A DNA stretch of 64,000 nucleotides, taken from Gnetum montanum (lineage: Eukaryota > Streptophyta > Gnetopsida > Gnetales > Gnetaceae). The notes under the pieces are model-generated. The model made no database searches, was not told where the DNA came from, and saw only the letters and a program-made list of their open reading frames with translations. Position numbers and translations under genes: made by a program. The stretch lies in assembly GCA_015680685.1 (NCBI GenBank), contig MNCI01021413.1:280821-344820 (forward strand). Direction: 5' to 3'. Below, in pieces: positions 43,278 through 54,500 of the stretch (positions are counted from its first letter, which is position 1; each line of letters begins with the position of its first letter).

Positions 43278-44952
43278 TTATGAGTAGCTAGTACCCTCTA
43301 CACCCAACCATATTGATAAATCATGTTTTTCAATACTTCAATATCAGGGTGGATTTGATATTGGGTACATGATATCAAGTATGCGATATCGTGGCCCAAG
43401 ATGTGATATCATACATTCGATATCACAGGGTTACTCCCAGGTCTATAAATACAGTGCCCAAGTGCACAATTGAGAGTAATTTTTTGGCAGTCAAGTAGTG
43501 AAACTCTTGCAGTTTGTTCATTTAAGAGTTAGAATATTTTCCAAGTGCTCACAGTAGGAGATCTAAGTGTGAACGGATCTTTATTCAAGAATTGATGTAC
43601 CTAAACACACCATTGTGTTGGCAATAAAGACGAACTATTTGATCCATTCCTTGCAGCACTTGAGACTTTCTTTTGTATGCATTTATATTTCATGCAATTT
43701 ACATTAATGTTATTTATGCAGTAATTGATTTTGATAAGTTAAGAAAATCATTAAATTACACAAGAATGACCCCTTCGAGCATATGTGTAACACTTGATAG
43801 CTTAGAAACGATTAGTGTTTGAAAGCCCAACAGTGTTGCACAAAGTTTAGGATGTGTCTGGGAAGTGGGAATGGTTACTTGTGTTCGGCTAGACTAGACT
43901 ATAGTTTACGTAGAAATTAATCACTCTTACTTTTATTCTTGTTCTAGGTGAGTAATTTCATAAAAGCACAAAATAAGAAAAATCTTACATCTTAGTCACA
44001 CTTAACCATATAATTGCATTCTACAAATGGAACTGGGAAGACAACGAATAGACAACAAATACACACTATTTAGCTCTAGCATACTTAGTAATTATAGTCT
44101 GCGGAATTCGACCAGATCACACGTGAACACCTGTGATTCGTATGGTTGGGCGTAGGGGTACCTAACTACTCATCACATATGAATCACAAGTGTGTATGCA
44201 TGATCTAGTTGAATTCTGTGGATGGAACTAGTGTGGTATCTAGATTGTTAGGCATTGATCGTAGTTAGCTATCTTCTCACTTGGACTAGTGGTGGCTTTG
44301 TCACTTATGGTTTAGTCCAAAATGATGCATATGACTATAATGTTTTGCAAGGCTTAAACTAACTAAATAATAATATAGAAATTAATTATTTAATCTAATT
44401 AACAATAAAATTAAATCCAAAACTATCTTGAGGGCGATGAGTATCTTTTCCCAACTTGTCGTACACATCCTAAACTCATGTACCTATTGCTAGGATTACC
44501 AAGTATTATGCTATTGGGTGAACCAAGCAATAACGCTACTAGAATTGCCAAGAAAATATGTGTTTATGCTTGAAACTAGTCACACTCATTCTATGGATTG
44601 ATGAACATGTATGGAAATGTAAATATTAACTAAGTACATAGAAAGTAAATTTCATTGAAAGTAAATTTATTCTAAGTCAAAGTGTTGCAATGAATATATA
44701 TCAATCTCAATCTTATTGTCATTCATGGAATGTGTCCAAGTATAACGCCACTCAAATAAGATGTCATACAACTGACTCAAATCCTCACTATGGACATTCA
44801 TTGACTATTTTCTAAGATTATAGAATAAAACTACAAGAATATGGCTACTCAAATGACCAAATGGTGCCAAATATGTGGTGAGTGCTCTCATATTTATAGG
44901 CAAATATAGTTAGTACATTGATGGAGATGCATTAATGCATTGGGATGCATTA
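43278..44952 (-). repeat. Minus-strand LTR, truncated in U3, interrupted by S1
   Basis: The U5 end is at the left (decayed TTATGAGTAGCTAGTACCC), with U3 reached near 44950. The central part (ATTAATTATTTAATCTAATTA region) and the U3 (CCTATAAATATGAGAG on the minus strand, near 44890) match the 3' LTR of E6 more closely than the other LTRs here. About 190 bp of the U3 start are missing where it abuts E6 gag. Solo LTR S1 splits it at 43314-44175. Confidence 0.78.
43314..44175 (+). mobile_element. S1: solo LTR with target duplication CATAT
   Basis: It starts TGATAAATCATG and ends CTACTCATCA, 862 bp, with CATAT on each side (43309-43313, 44176-44180). The U3 has a GATATC array (43360-43425) and TATA box TCTATAAATAC at 43442-43452. 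No internal element sequence is attached at either side. Confidence 0.92.
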
Positions 44953-46940
44953 ATTGAAGAAGATGAAAGTTTATATAGATAATTGGAACCATATTTAATC
45001 CACCAGTGGTCCACAATGCTTGAGCTCTTCAACGAAAAATTCCAAACTTATTCATGAGTGTTCAATATAAGAAAATAAATCCAAGGGTGGAGGTAAGAAA
45101 ACCATGAATCCCTAGATGTAGCCTTAGGCAGATACTATTCTCTACTACATAGATGCCCAAGCCATGGTTTTTCTTTAAAAGAGCAGCTCTATATGGGCTT
45201 CATACCAAAACAAGGGAGATCCTTGGGATCTATGCTTAAGGAAGATTATCAAAATTGAGAGTCCATTAGATACAAAGGCTAATTGAACATGTGGAAAGAG
45301 AAGAAGGAGAGTTGTGTAAAAGGGAGAGTATCAAGGAATATAACTGGAATCCATCTCCTCACAAAGAGGAGATCCATATTTATGATCTAGAAAAAACAGA
45401 TAACTTTTGATGAGTTAATTTCACACAAAACCTTGGTAATACGAAAGTCTATTAGAGATTAAAGCAAGGGTAGATAAGATGTGGGAGTTGATGAATGAAA
45501 AAGTTACAACCAACTTGAAAATCATAGAGGAGAAGGTAAAGCAAATATGATCAAATGAGTAAAACAAGAGGAGGAAAAAGAACAAGGAAATAGGTAAGGA
45601 CACTTATTGACAAAAAAAGAAAAATAGTTATAGTAGAAGAGGATGCAAACTTAGATATAGAGGAAGAGAATGGATGTGACATCTACCAATACGAACATAC
45701 AAAGGGTTATTGCCCAATTATGTTACATCTACAAGAGAGGGTGCAAACTTAGATATAGAGGAAGAGGATGGATGTGACATCTGCCAATACGAACATCCAA
45801 AGGGTTATTGCCCAATTATGTTACATCTACAAGAGAGGGTGCAAACTTAGATATAGAGGAAGAGGATGGATGTGACATCTGCCAATATGAACATCCAAAG
45901 GCTTATTGCCCAATTATGTTACATCTACAAGAGTCTGGAACTTTTGCTTTAAATCCCAAGTTTGTAGAAAAGTAAATGCCTAGGAGATTGCCTTACCACA
46001 AGGTAATTATAGGTAGTCCTAAAACCAACAATATTATCCTAGTGGGACTTCTTTTCAATTTTAAGACTACTATCAACCACAGTGGCAAAAACCACAGTCA
46101 TGGGGAATGCCATTAACAAACCAACAATATCCCTATTTCCGTTAGTCCCTTATGGATATTATGCTCAACAACCTATTTCTCCAAATGGTTTTACTTCCCA
46201 TGTCACAAATCAGTCCTACTACTACTACTCCTAAATACCACCAACCTGCAACATCTCCTATGGGATTGCCATCTCTTGCCTCTTATCCTTCATCACATTC
46301 TCAATACTCTCATACTACCCTCCAACATATGTGACCATCAACAATGAAAGAAGGATTGACATCACAACCTCAACAGAAGAATGCAACTTGTGTTGTGAAC
46401 ATACAAAAGGATAATAGTGTTAGTAGCCCTTAGCAAAACTCTTAAAATTGTTCTTTCTTTAGGAAAATTCCCACACATGTTAATCAAAATAGTAGTCCTA
46501 CTAGCTCATCAAAACTAGAACAAGGACAATTTGGTGCAACCTCCTTCCTATCAAAGACAATGACTCCTAATCCTATGCAAAAGCCAACAACCATTATCAC
46601 TCCAAAAGAAAACATAAAAGATGAACCTATCATTGTGGAGGGACAAAAAATTATATGCATTACTAATAATGATAAAGGATGCAATTGTGTTTTGAAAGTT
46701 TAAAGTGTACAAAATCTTTATACCACCCCATAATAAACTTAAGGAACAAGTGTATGTGCAAAACCAAGTCTACACAATAGCCACTAAACCAAAAGATACC
46801 TAGTGGCTCAAGAATGAGAATATCAAACCATACAACACATGCATGAAAACATCCAATCCACTTATTATTTATAGTCCTAGGAAAATAAACCAAATAGAGA
46901 ACATAGAAAAAGACATCTTACACTTTGACTGTACACCAAA
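44953..46940 (+). pseudogene. E6 gag and remnant of the post-protease region
   Basis: Gag core: IEEDESLYR, STMLELFNEKFQTYS, DVALGRYYSLLHRCPSHGFS. The knuckle region at 45645-45931 is present three times in tandem with a 98-bp period, so each copy is in a different frame. The best copies read CDICQYEHPKGYC (CX2CX3HX4C). A Pro/Ser/Gln-rich stretch follows (46150-46335). At 46640-46690 the string CITNNDKGCNCVLKV matches the segment after protease in E7 and E3, so protease and most of pol were lost separately. Stops throughout. Confidence 0.78.
45645..45931 (+). repeat. Tandem triplication of the gag zinc-knuckle segment
   Basis: The unit starting GCAAACTTAGATATAGAGG begins at 45645, 45743 and 45841, a period of exactly 98 bp. 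Copies 2 and 3 resemble each other more than copy 1. The third copy ends near 45931 where normal Gag sequence (ESGTFALNPKFVEK) resumes. Confidence 0.92.
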
Positions 46941-47189
46941 GAAGATGTTCAACAAGGAGACTCAATAACTAAAATAGAAAATCAAGAAGAAAATAAATTT
47001 GGACCCTCTAAAAAGGAAACACCTTCTAGTTTAGCTAAATATATGTCTCCAAATGATCTAAACTTGATTATCATCAATTTTAAATGTGCTAATAAGTGAA
47101 AACTTAAATCACTAAAGATGGTAGATGGAAAATTTATGGTGTATAACAAACGAAATATGCAATCTATTTTTCGAATGCTCATCCATGAG

Positions 47190-48899
47190 TTTAGTCATGG
47201 GAGAGATGCCTCATCTTGAATTGAGAACTAATAAGTGCATTTTCACTTTTTGTTTTACAATTTTTTTATCATTTTTGTATTTCTTCAAAATTTTCTAATT
47301 CTTAATATGTTTTCCATTTCTTGTTATTTTTTTCTTTTTAATTTTCTATTTTCTTGAATCATGTCCTTTATGTTTTATGAATGTCTACTTTGTTTTTGTT
47401 AATAATGATGTTGCAGAAGTCAACACTATGTGTTGGGTCTTTGTTATATGCTATCAAGGTGATTGGGTAAGTAATTGTATAATGCAGTGAGACCAGATCA
47501 TCCCTCCCTCTAGTCTCTCCCAATAAGGATCTTTATCATGAAAGCAATATAATTATTCTCACATGAAACAAAAATTAACTAGTGATCATTATGCCTTGAC
47601 AAAAGGGGAAAAGACTAAGTGGGAATGGAAAAGGGTGTGACCTCAAGGGGATTTGTTAGATTCCCTTCTTGACTTTCTTCCTGAGGCCTATGACTCCTCA
47701 TGGAACTTATCATCACTTTTATTGCTGACCATGATAGGAAGCATGTCTTTATATGGTGTGGTTCTCATGAAAAGAAAAACAAAACATGTAAAAAAAGAAA
47801 TGAAAGAGAAAAAAAAAGAAAAAAGAAACAAAAGAAAAAAACAATGAGAATTCAAAGCACACTCTTAGACATAATAATGGCCTATAAGCACTAGTCATGG
47901 GGTTGGAAAGACATGTTACCCATGCCTGAAGGCATCCCTTTAACTAAGGTACTTCTTTCCTTCCTTTTTCTCCTTTCTTCTCTCTTTGGAGTGATGCTCG
48001 TTCTCTGTGGTTGTTATGGACTCATGATGGAAGGTAAGAAGGGGCACATCAATGCAAGGCCATTGTTAATGGTATGGACTTGTTTTGAAACTTGGACAAA
48101 TAGGTATGATGGTCATCTTAATCACAATTGATACAAGAACCTATTGTGGACATGGTTAGGTATCTCATGTCCTAATCTCTACAAACCCTTTTCATCTTAT
48201 TATTCACCTCATTTTTGCATGCAATTATGTGCCTAATGGTTTTGTATTATATAATGCAAGATCCTAACCAAGGTGATTGTATGTTATTTGAAACAAAGGC
48301 ATGATCTACATTTAACTTCTAGGTTTCCCACTAACATCTATAGAGGTGGTTATGTAAGGCCATTATGGTGGGAGTATACATTGGGGATGATTCACTTGCA
48401 TGACTTTTGTTGAGCATGGCTCTAAACTAAAACATCATATCTTCTAAGACATCATGGAAAATTTCTCAAACTTTATGCATAATTTTGAAACTACTTCTCA
48501 GCAATTTTCATTAATTTTTACTACTTTTATATTAAACTATCCTCCAAATTCAATATTTCTTGGCCATCTTGTGAACTAGACCTTTGATTTTAGTTGTTCA
48601 AAAACCTATGAGCTTCCGGAGTTGAGCTTGTTTATAGTAGGAGGCTAAAGATTTAATTTTTGAAATTTTTCTAACATTGAATTCTTGAACATTATGGTAA
48701 CTAATAGTAAAAATAATCAAAATAACTTAAACAACTTGATGATTTTAGTTACCTTAAAGCTTTTTGAAACATTATTATGAAATCACCTTGCACCTAGATG
48801 CTAAAATTTTTTTGAATTTTGAGCTAACTAAGGATTTAGAATGGGTTAATCATTAAGAAAAAATTATCAAAACTAATGTTGATATTTTGGTGATTTTAG
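47190..48899 (+). other. E6 spacer
   Basis: It begins with the polypurine-like end of the coding region TTAGTCATGGGAGAGATGCC at 47192. A T-rich tract (47240-47400) and the family blocks GAAAGACATG near 47907 and GGGGATGATTCACTTGC near 48392 follow. No palindrome array or TATA module is seen here. No gene. Confidence 0.6.
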
Positions 48900-49150
48900 A
48901 TGATGCCAAACAAATCTCTGAGATTAAAGGTCTTGTGGAAGGAAATGAGGCTAAGAGGAGAACAATAGAGGATATGCCCATGGACGAATAGCACCACATA
49001 TAAGGATTAAAGATCAAACATCACATATTTATTGGACCCATGGGATGATGAGGAGAAATTTCAGTCCATTCATCAAAAATGTTTTGCATAAACGAGAAGT
49101 GCCAAGATAACAACCAAGGTTGAAAGAACAACCACAACTAATAACACCAT
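48900..49150 (+). pseudogene. E6 ORF3 remnant
   Basis: ATGATGCC at 48900 is preceded by TTGGTGATTTTAG, the family context. MMPNKSLRLKVLWKEMRLRG is open for 24 codons, then degenerate. Almost all of the 2.8-kb ORF3 is deleted before the 3' end region at about 49150. Confidence 0.55.
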
Positions 49151-49368
49151 GAAGATTCATATTTTGTAGTTTTTTGAAGACCTTTGCAATTTTGTAATTT
49201 TGATGACTATCTAGTCTTTTTTGTCATTTTGTAATACATCCACTCAAATAAAACTTTGTAATTCAACATTCCAATTTTGTAATGATAGCCAATCTAGTTT
49301 GGTCACCCCACAATTTTTATAATTAAACTTCATCCATTTATATATAACTCAAGGACAAGTTTTTAGTC

Positions 49369-49422
49369 AATCGTGGGGGTATTATGAGACATAATATGTC
49401 AAGTAGCTCAATTGTGGGGATA
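49369..49422 (+). other. Duplicated polypurine tract and LTR start of E6
   Basis: CAATCGTGGGGGTATTATGAG (in part) at 49369 and CAATTGTGGGGATATGATGA at 49410 are two copies of the polypurine tract plus LTR start, 41 bp apart. Either could have primed the LTR. Confidence 0.7.
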
Positions 49423-50391
49423 TGATGAAGCATCATTTTCTCAAATGTATTAGTCAGCTGAGATATTACAGATGTTATATCGCATCTACGTTGGAGCATC
49501 CCTATCGGTGCATCCTAATTGGCTACTACATCGTAGATGCTATATCGCATTTGCTATAACTTAGTTGTGTTGATGCATCCTTGTCAATGTAGCCCAATGT
49601 ATTAATGCATCTTTGTCAACACACTACCTATATTTGCTTATAAATATGTTAGCACCTACTATGTATTTGACACCATTTGGTTAGTAGGATAGCTAGATTC
49701 TTACAATTTTATTGTGTAATGTTAAAAAATAGTGAGTGAGTGCTTGTAATATGGATTTGAGTTAGTTGTATGGCATCTTATTCAAGTGGCATTGTACTTG
49801 GATACATTCCATGAACGATAATAAGATCAAGATTGATTTATATTCATTGCAACACTTTGACTTAGAATAGATTTACTTTCAATGCAATTTACTTTTTATG
49901 TACTTAGTTAATATTTACATTTCCATACACATTAATCAATCAGCAAAATGAGCATGACCAGTTTCGAGCGTAAACACGTATTCGCTTAGCAATGCTAGTA
50001 GTGTTGTTGCTTAGTTCACCTAGTAGCATAACACTTGGTAATCCCAGCAATGGATATGTGAGTTCAGGACATGTATAGCAAGCTAGGAATGAACACTCAT
50101 CGTCCTTAGGATAGTTTAAGATTTAATTTTATTGTTAATTATATTAAATAATTAATTTCTATATTATTATTTAGTTAGTTTAAGGCCCACACAAATCATA
50201 ATCATATGCCTCATTTTGGACTAAACCATATGTGACAAAGCTACCACTAATCCAAGTGAGAAGATAGCAACCTACGATCAATGCTTAACAATCTTGATAC
50301 CAGACTAGTTCCATCCATGGAATTCGACCGAATCACATGTACACACTTGTGATTTGTATGGTTAGGCATAAGAGGTACCCACTACTCATCA
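49382..50391 (+). repeat. 3' LTR of E6
   Basis: The start is at 49382 or, by the second tract, 49423. It ends CTACTCATCA. TATA box CTTATAAATA at 49637-49646. The U3 has a mixed motif set (TATATCGCATCTACG, GATGCATCC, CAATGTAGCCCAATG). The right flank is repeat R. Confidence 0.85.
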
Positions 50392-50618
50392 CTATTATAA
50401 CAAACTTGTAATACACCTCATTATTCTTAAATAAGGTTTTAAAAAAATTTGTAGTAAAAAGAAAAACAATAATTCTTCAATGTTTCAGATTGATTTTGAT
50501 GTTGAGTTCTGAGTGAAATGCTTTCATATCTAATTGATATTGGATGCATGATGCAAATATTGTTACTAAATTACTGATTACATTTATGTTAATATTATGT
50601 GAATCATTCTATAATAAG
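50392..50618. repeat. Repeat R, right copy
   Basis: It begins CTATTATAACAAACTTGTAA directly after the E6 LTR and runs to the S2 target site. It aligns along its full length with 43052-43277. Confidence 0.8.
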
Positions 50619-50623
50619 AATGA

Positions 50624-51472
50624 TGATGAGTGGCGAGGTACCCCTACACTCAACCATACGAATACGAGCATTATACGCATGATCCGGTTGAACTCTGCAG
50701 ATGAACTAGTTGTGGCATCTAGACAGTTAGCCTTGGTCACAGTTTGCTGTCTTCCCACCTGGACTAGTATTGGCTTTGTCACGTATGGTTTAGTCCAAAG
50801 TGAGGTGTATGATGGGTTTCTAATCTAATGCTACTCCTGAAGGCAATGGAAAGTAATATTGACTAAACTAGGAGAGACGGGTAAGAAGGAATCTAATTTA
50901 GCCTAAGTGTGATGAGCATCCATTCCTTGATTATCCGTACACATCTTGGACTTCGTGCACAACTACTATCGGGATTACCAAGCACAGACCCTAGGTATGC
51001 TACTGGGTTACGAAGTAGTCACACTTAAATGCTCGTAATTAAGTCGTACTCATTTTGCGTTTTAACATGAGTTTAAGGGTGAGAAGAGATTAACTAAGAA
51101 AGCAGTAAATAACAATTAAATAATTAATTAAACTAAGTGAATGCCGCAATGATGAAGCAATCTCGATCTTTATTGTCAAACATGTGCATGTCCAAGTACG
51201 TCACACTCGAATAAAGGATGTCGTACAATTACAATCACCACATTGCGGGCATACCCTGGGAAATATTCTAACTCTGGAATGATAAAACTACAAGAGTCTA
51301 GCTAAGGGTCTAAATCTAAGTGTCTAAAACTAGGAAAGTTGCCTCTTATTTATAGACATTGAGGCAGGTTGTGATATCGCATACATCGCGTACGTGATAT
51401 CGTGGCCGCTGCAACAACAGGGCTGTGATATCACGGCTGCGATATCACAGCCAGCAAATTCATGACTCATCA
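50624..51472 (-). mobile_element. S2: minus-strand solo LTR with target duplication AATGA
   Basis: Plus-strand ends are TGATGAGTGGCGAGGTACCC and GACTCATCA, 849 bp, with AATGA at 50619-50623 and 51473-51477. GATATC-type U3 array at 51370-51452; inverted TATA context near 51350. It lies about 750 bp beyond the stop codon of the polygalacturonase gene. Confidence 0.92.
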
Positions 51473-51477
51473 AATGA

Positions 51478-52224
51478 CAATTTGCTTAACTTCAAGTATG
51501 ACCTTGTTGAATGCTTCCTATCAATGATAGTTTGCAAGTTACAAAAAGTTTTGCATCATTGTGATATTTAAGTACCTCAATTTTTTCTTAATAGGATTAT
51601 AAAACATAGATGTTGGATATGACTTTCTTTTTGTTTATGTTTGAGTTTGATTAAATATTGTGGTTACCTATAAGCCATAGTCAATTGAGATGAACTCAAA
51701 GTTTCCATAGTTTAAATTTAAAAGAATGAAAATGCTTTTTGTTTTAAACCAAGAAACCAGCTACCATTCCTTGGAAAAGAGTCTTTGTTGATGAGTGTAA
51801 ATAATTTTTTAGTCACAATGCCAAGAAGGAGCATTTTGGTCATTGTTAATAATATAAATTTATCAAGTGTGAGGGTAAATTGTTTCAGTTATTTTATTTC
51901 TAATTCTTGCACATACCTTTCATTGAATAAATAAATGGCTTTAGAGTCAACTTCCCCAGAACATGTCTTGAATCTAAATCTTAGTGACAGGAACGTTCAT
52001 TATGTTGACCAGGAATGACTAGCACATTCTTTAACAGTGCTGTACATGAAATGCATATTTGACACCACGCATGCATCTTACCACTGGGTAAGATAGTACA
52101 TATAAATGCAAACAGAAGGCAATATACACAGGCAGGCGGAAGGACATACCTTAAATAAAAGAAATATAAAGCTAACATTTCCTGAATAGACAGGAGGAGA
52201 CAATACGAGACACAGGCTAGTTAA
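51478..52224 (-). other. 3' flank of the polygalacturonase gene
   Basis: AT-rich, no other gene seen. A minus-strand AATAAA at 51898-51893, about 330 bp after the stop, is a possible poly(A) signal. Confidence 0.4.
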
Positions 52225-53831
52225 TTAGCACGAGGAATCATAAGATTTGGAATCATCATTCGAGTTGCTTTCTTGTTTGAGGCAAGTGGCTGCATCGCTG
52301 GGTTGAACAGGCTGCTGTACAGAACCGTAGGAGTTCCAACAAATAACAGAATCATCGGAAGAAGAAGATGAAGATGAACTGGAATCCTGGGCGGGCTGAA
52401 GATGAAGGTCTGCAATGGTGATGGCTGTGCATGGCACAGAATCGCTGCATGCAAAAGACAGGGCCTGCTTGCTGTACGTTCCTGTGATGCTTTCGAACTT
52501 CACACCCGAAATCGCTACTGCGGAGCTGGAGTTGCTGCACTGTCCTGCACCATCACAGTAATACTGGTCGATGTTCAATGCCACATCCACGTTGCTTACG
52601 CTTATGTCTGAAAAGCTGACCCTCTTGACGGATCCTTTTCCGCCCTGCCATGTTTTTATCCGGACGCCGTTGAGCGCATCTTCGATACTGCATTTCGATA
52701 CCGTCACGTCTGAGACGCAGGCGGTGGATCCGCCTTGGCCGAGAGAGCCGATGCTGATGCCGTGGCCGGGGCCGCAGGAGACGTCGGTGATGGTCACCTG
52801 TGAAGATCCTGTCTGTACTGACACGCAGTCGTCTCCGCAGGCGAGGGAGCAGCTTTCAATGTTGACGTTATTCGTGTTTTGGAGATGGATTCCGTCCGTG
52901 TTGGGACTGTCTCCCGGCGAATTCACCGTCACCGATGACACCGCCACGTTGCTGCAGCTGTCCATCTTCACATGCGCTTTGCCGCTCTTTGCCACTGTAA
53001 TTCCCTCCACCTTCACGTTGCTGCTCCCGTAGAATCTCAACGCCTGATCAGTCATCATGCAATCATTCATAATTTCATGTATGTATATCTAGATATATAT
53101 ATATACACACCAGCAATACAGTTCATGCATATTATTACTCTAGAAGCTAAATCATGCTGCAGATTAGTGATGTTATATATAAATAAATTACTGTGGGTCG
53201 ATCCCCAGAACGGCTCCACCAAAGGTCTCCGTTGCCATCGATGGTACCCGAACCCTGAACAACAATTCCCTGAAGTTTGGAGATGTTAATCCACTGCAAC
53301 TTACTTGCAGAGCCCCAGTTGGAAGGCTTCACGGACACGACCGTGCCATCGATCTGCAACACCATGGATGATGACCTGCACGGACCTTCCATGGTCATGG
53401 GTCGAACCATGAATGTCTTTCCTGATGGAATATTCACCACCGACGACGATGCGGATGATCCACTGTTACTATTGCTGCATGCTGCCTCCCATGCCTTCTG
53501 AAATGCCTGTTTGTTTCGATACAATTTACACACAATCGAACAAATGAAAACCTGAATATTGGAAATCGTTTCTTAAAAAATAACAATCTACAATAGCATA
53601 TGTATCTGACTAAGAATTAAAGAAAGCAACATGATTTTCAACCTCGGTATCATCGGTGGTACCGTCGCCCACAGCACCGTAAGATGTGACATCGAAAAAG
53701 TTCTGAGAATTCGCCACAAGAGCACGTCGACTACCAATGTTAACGAAGGGCTGCTTACAAAATCCATAATCCATTCTTGTTGAAATTAGCATTACCCACA
53801 CCAACAACGCTGCACGTCTTAAGAAACACAT
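52225..53831 (-). CDS. Polygalacturonase (glycoside hydrolase family 28), three exons
   Basis: Predicted secreted enzyme that hydrolyses alpha-1,4-galacturonan of pectin in the cell wall. Exons on the minus strand: 53831-53643, 53506-53192, 53043-52225 (63, 105 and 272 codons; 440 residues). Both introns are phase 0 with GT...AG ends. Residues 1-25 form a signal peptide (MCFLRRAALLVWVMLISTR). The family start FDVTSYGAVGDGTTDDTE is followed across intron 1 by AFQKAWEAAC. All four GH28 motifs are in exon 3: SPNTDGI, CGDDC, CGPGHGISIGSLG and RIKTW, with the catalytic Asp residues and His present; IDQYYCD follows. The tail is unusual: a run of nine Ser, then Asp/Ser-rich, ending in Cys. No stops or frameshifts, unlike everything around it, so it is likely functional. 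Conifer pollen polygalacturonases belong to this family, but whether this is exo- or endo-acting cannot be told. Confidence 0.93.
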
Positions 53832-54500
53832 TTTCTCTTTGATAGTTATGTTGCTTCACACAGGCTCGAACGCTAGCTCCGCTGGGCTCGCTTTACCGTT
53901 GAAATAATAACGATGAGCTTTGATAAGTAGTTGATGAGCATGCATGCAGAGTATTGTTTGGCTATTTGTAATGCTCCACGGTCTACTGTAACATTGTCGC
54001 TTTGTATGAACTCACGTGCAGTGTCTTTTCCATTTCTTATTTTGTATACAATCTTTTGGCTTCCAATCCACAGCCAAGGTTGCCGTTTGAGTGTCAAAAA
54101 CATGCAATATATTCTCTTGCATACACTGCATGGAAAATTTTGGTGGACTCTGTAAGCGTGTTTGAGCGCAACATTACAGAATATGACCATAAATAATTAA
54201 GCAGACTCTGTTCGTATTAGGCCGCTGCCAACAAAGAACTTTGTCTCAAATGTAACGTCCAGACTTCAGCTAATCCGAAGCAGGTTTTCCTGACGTATTT
54301 GCATAGAGAAATTGCAAGCAAGCAACGAAATTTGCACGCAAACCTGGGCTCACGTGATGCATATAGAATATGCAATCTGGACGTTGTTTGCATAAGTTAG
54401 TCACATCTGGTTGAAACAAGCGTCCGAATGCATAGATCACGGGCCTTGTATCCTGCGTATGTGTTCATGAAAATGATAAGTTGATAACATACTGTGGTGC
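53832..54500 (-). promoter_or_regulatory. Upstream region of the polygalacturonase gene
   Basis: No clear TATA box. Candidate sites are an RY element CATGCATG at 53939-53946 (about 110 bp upstream of the ATG) and two G-boxes CACGTG at 54013-54018 and 54351-54356. These are short matches and could be chance. Confidence 0.35.

Larger units (their letters stand above)
44953..50391 (+). mobile_element. E6: deleted Ty3/Gypsy element with an inverted left LTR
   Basis: Plus-strand parts are gag from its middle (44953), a short post-protease remnant (46640-46940), spacer, tiny ORF3 remnant, duplicated polypurine tract and 3' LTR. RT, RNaseH and integrase are gone, and so are the primer binding site and the start of gag. 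The LTR at its left (43278-44952) is in the opposite orientation. Confidence 0.75.

Noticed and set aside
52571-53032. Plus-strand open stretch of 153 codons over polygalacturonase exon 3
   Set aside because: It is the antisense shadow of a GC-rich intact exon.
53873-54190. Minus-strand open stretch of 105 codons upstream of the polygalacturonase
   Set aside because: No family resemblance, no splice signals linking it to the gene; probably chance.
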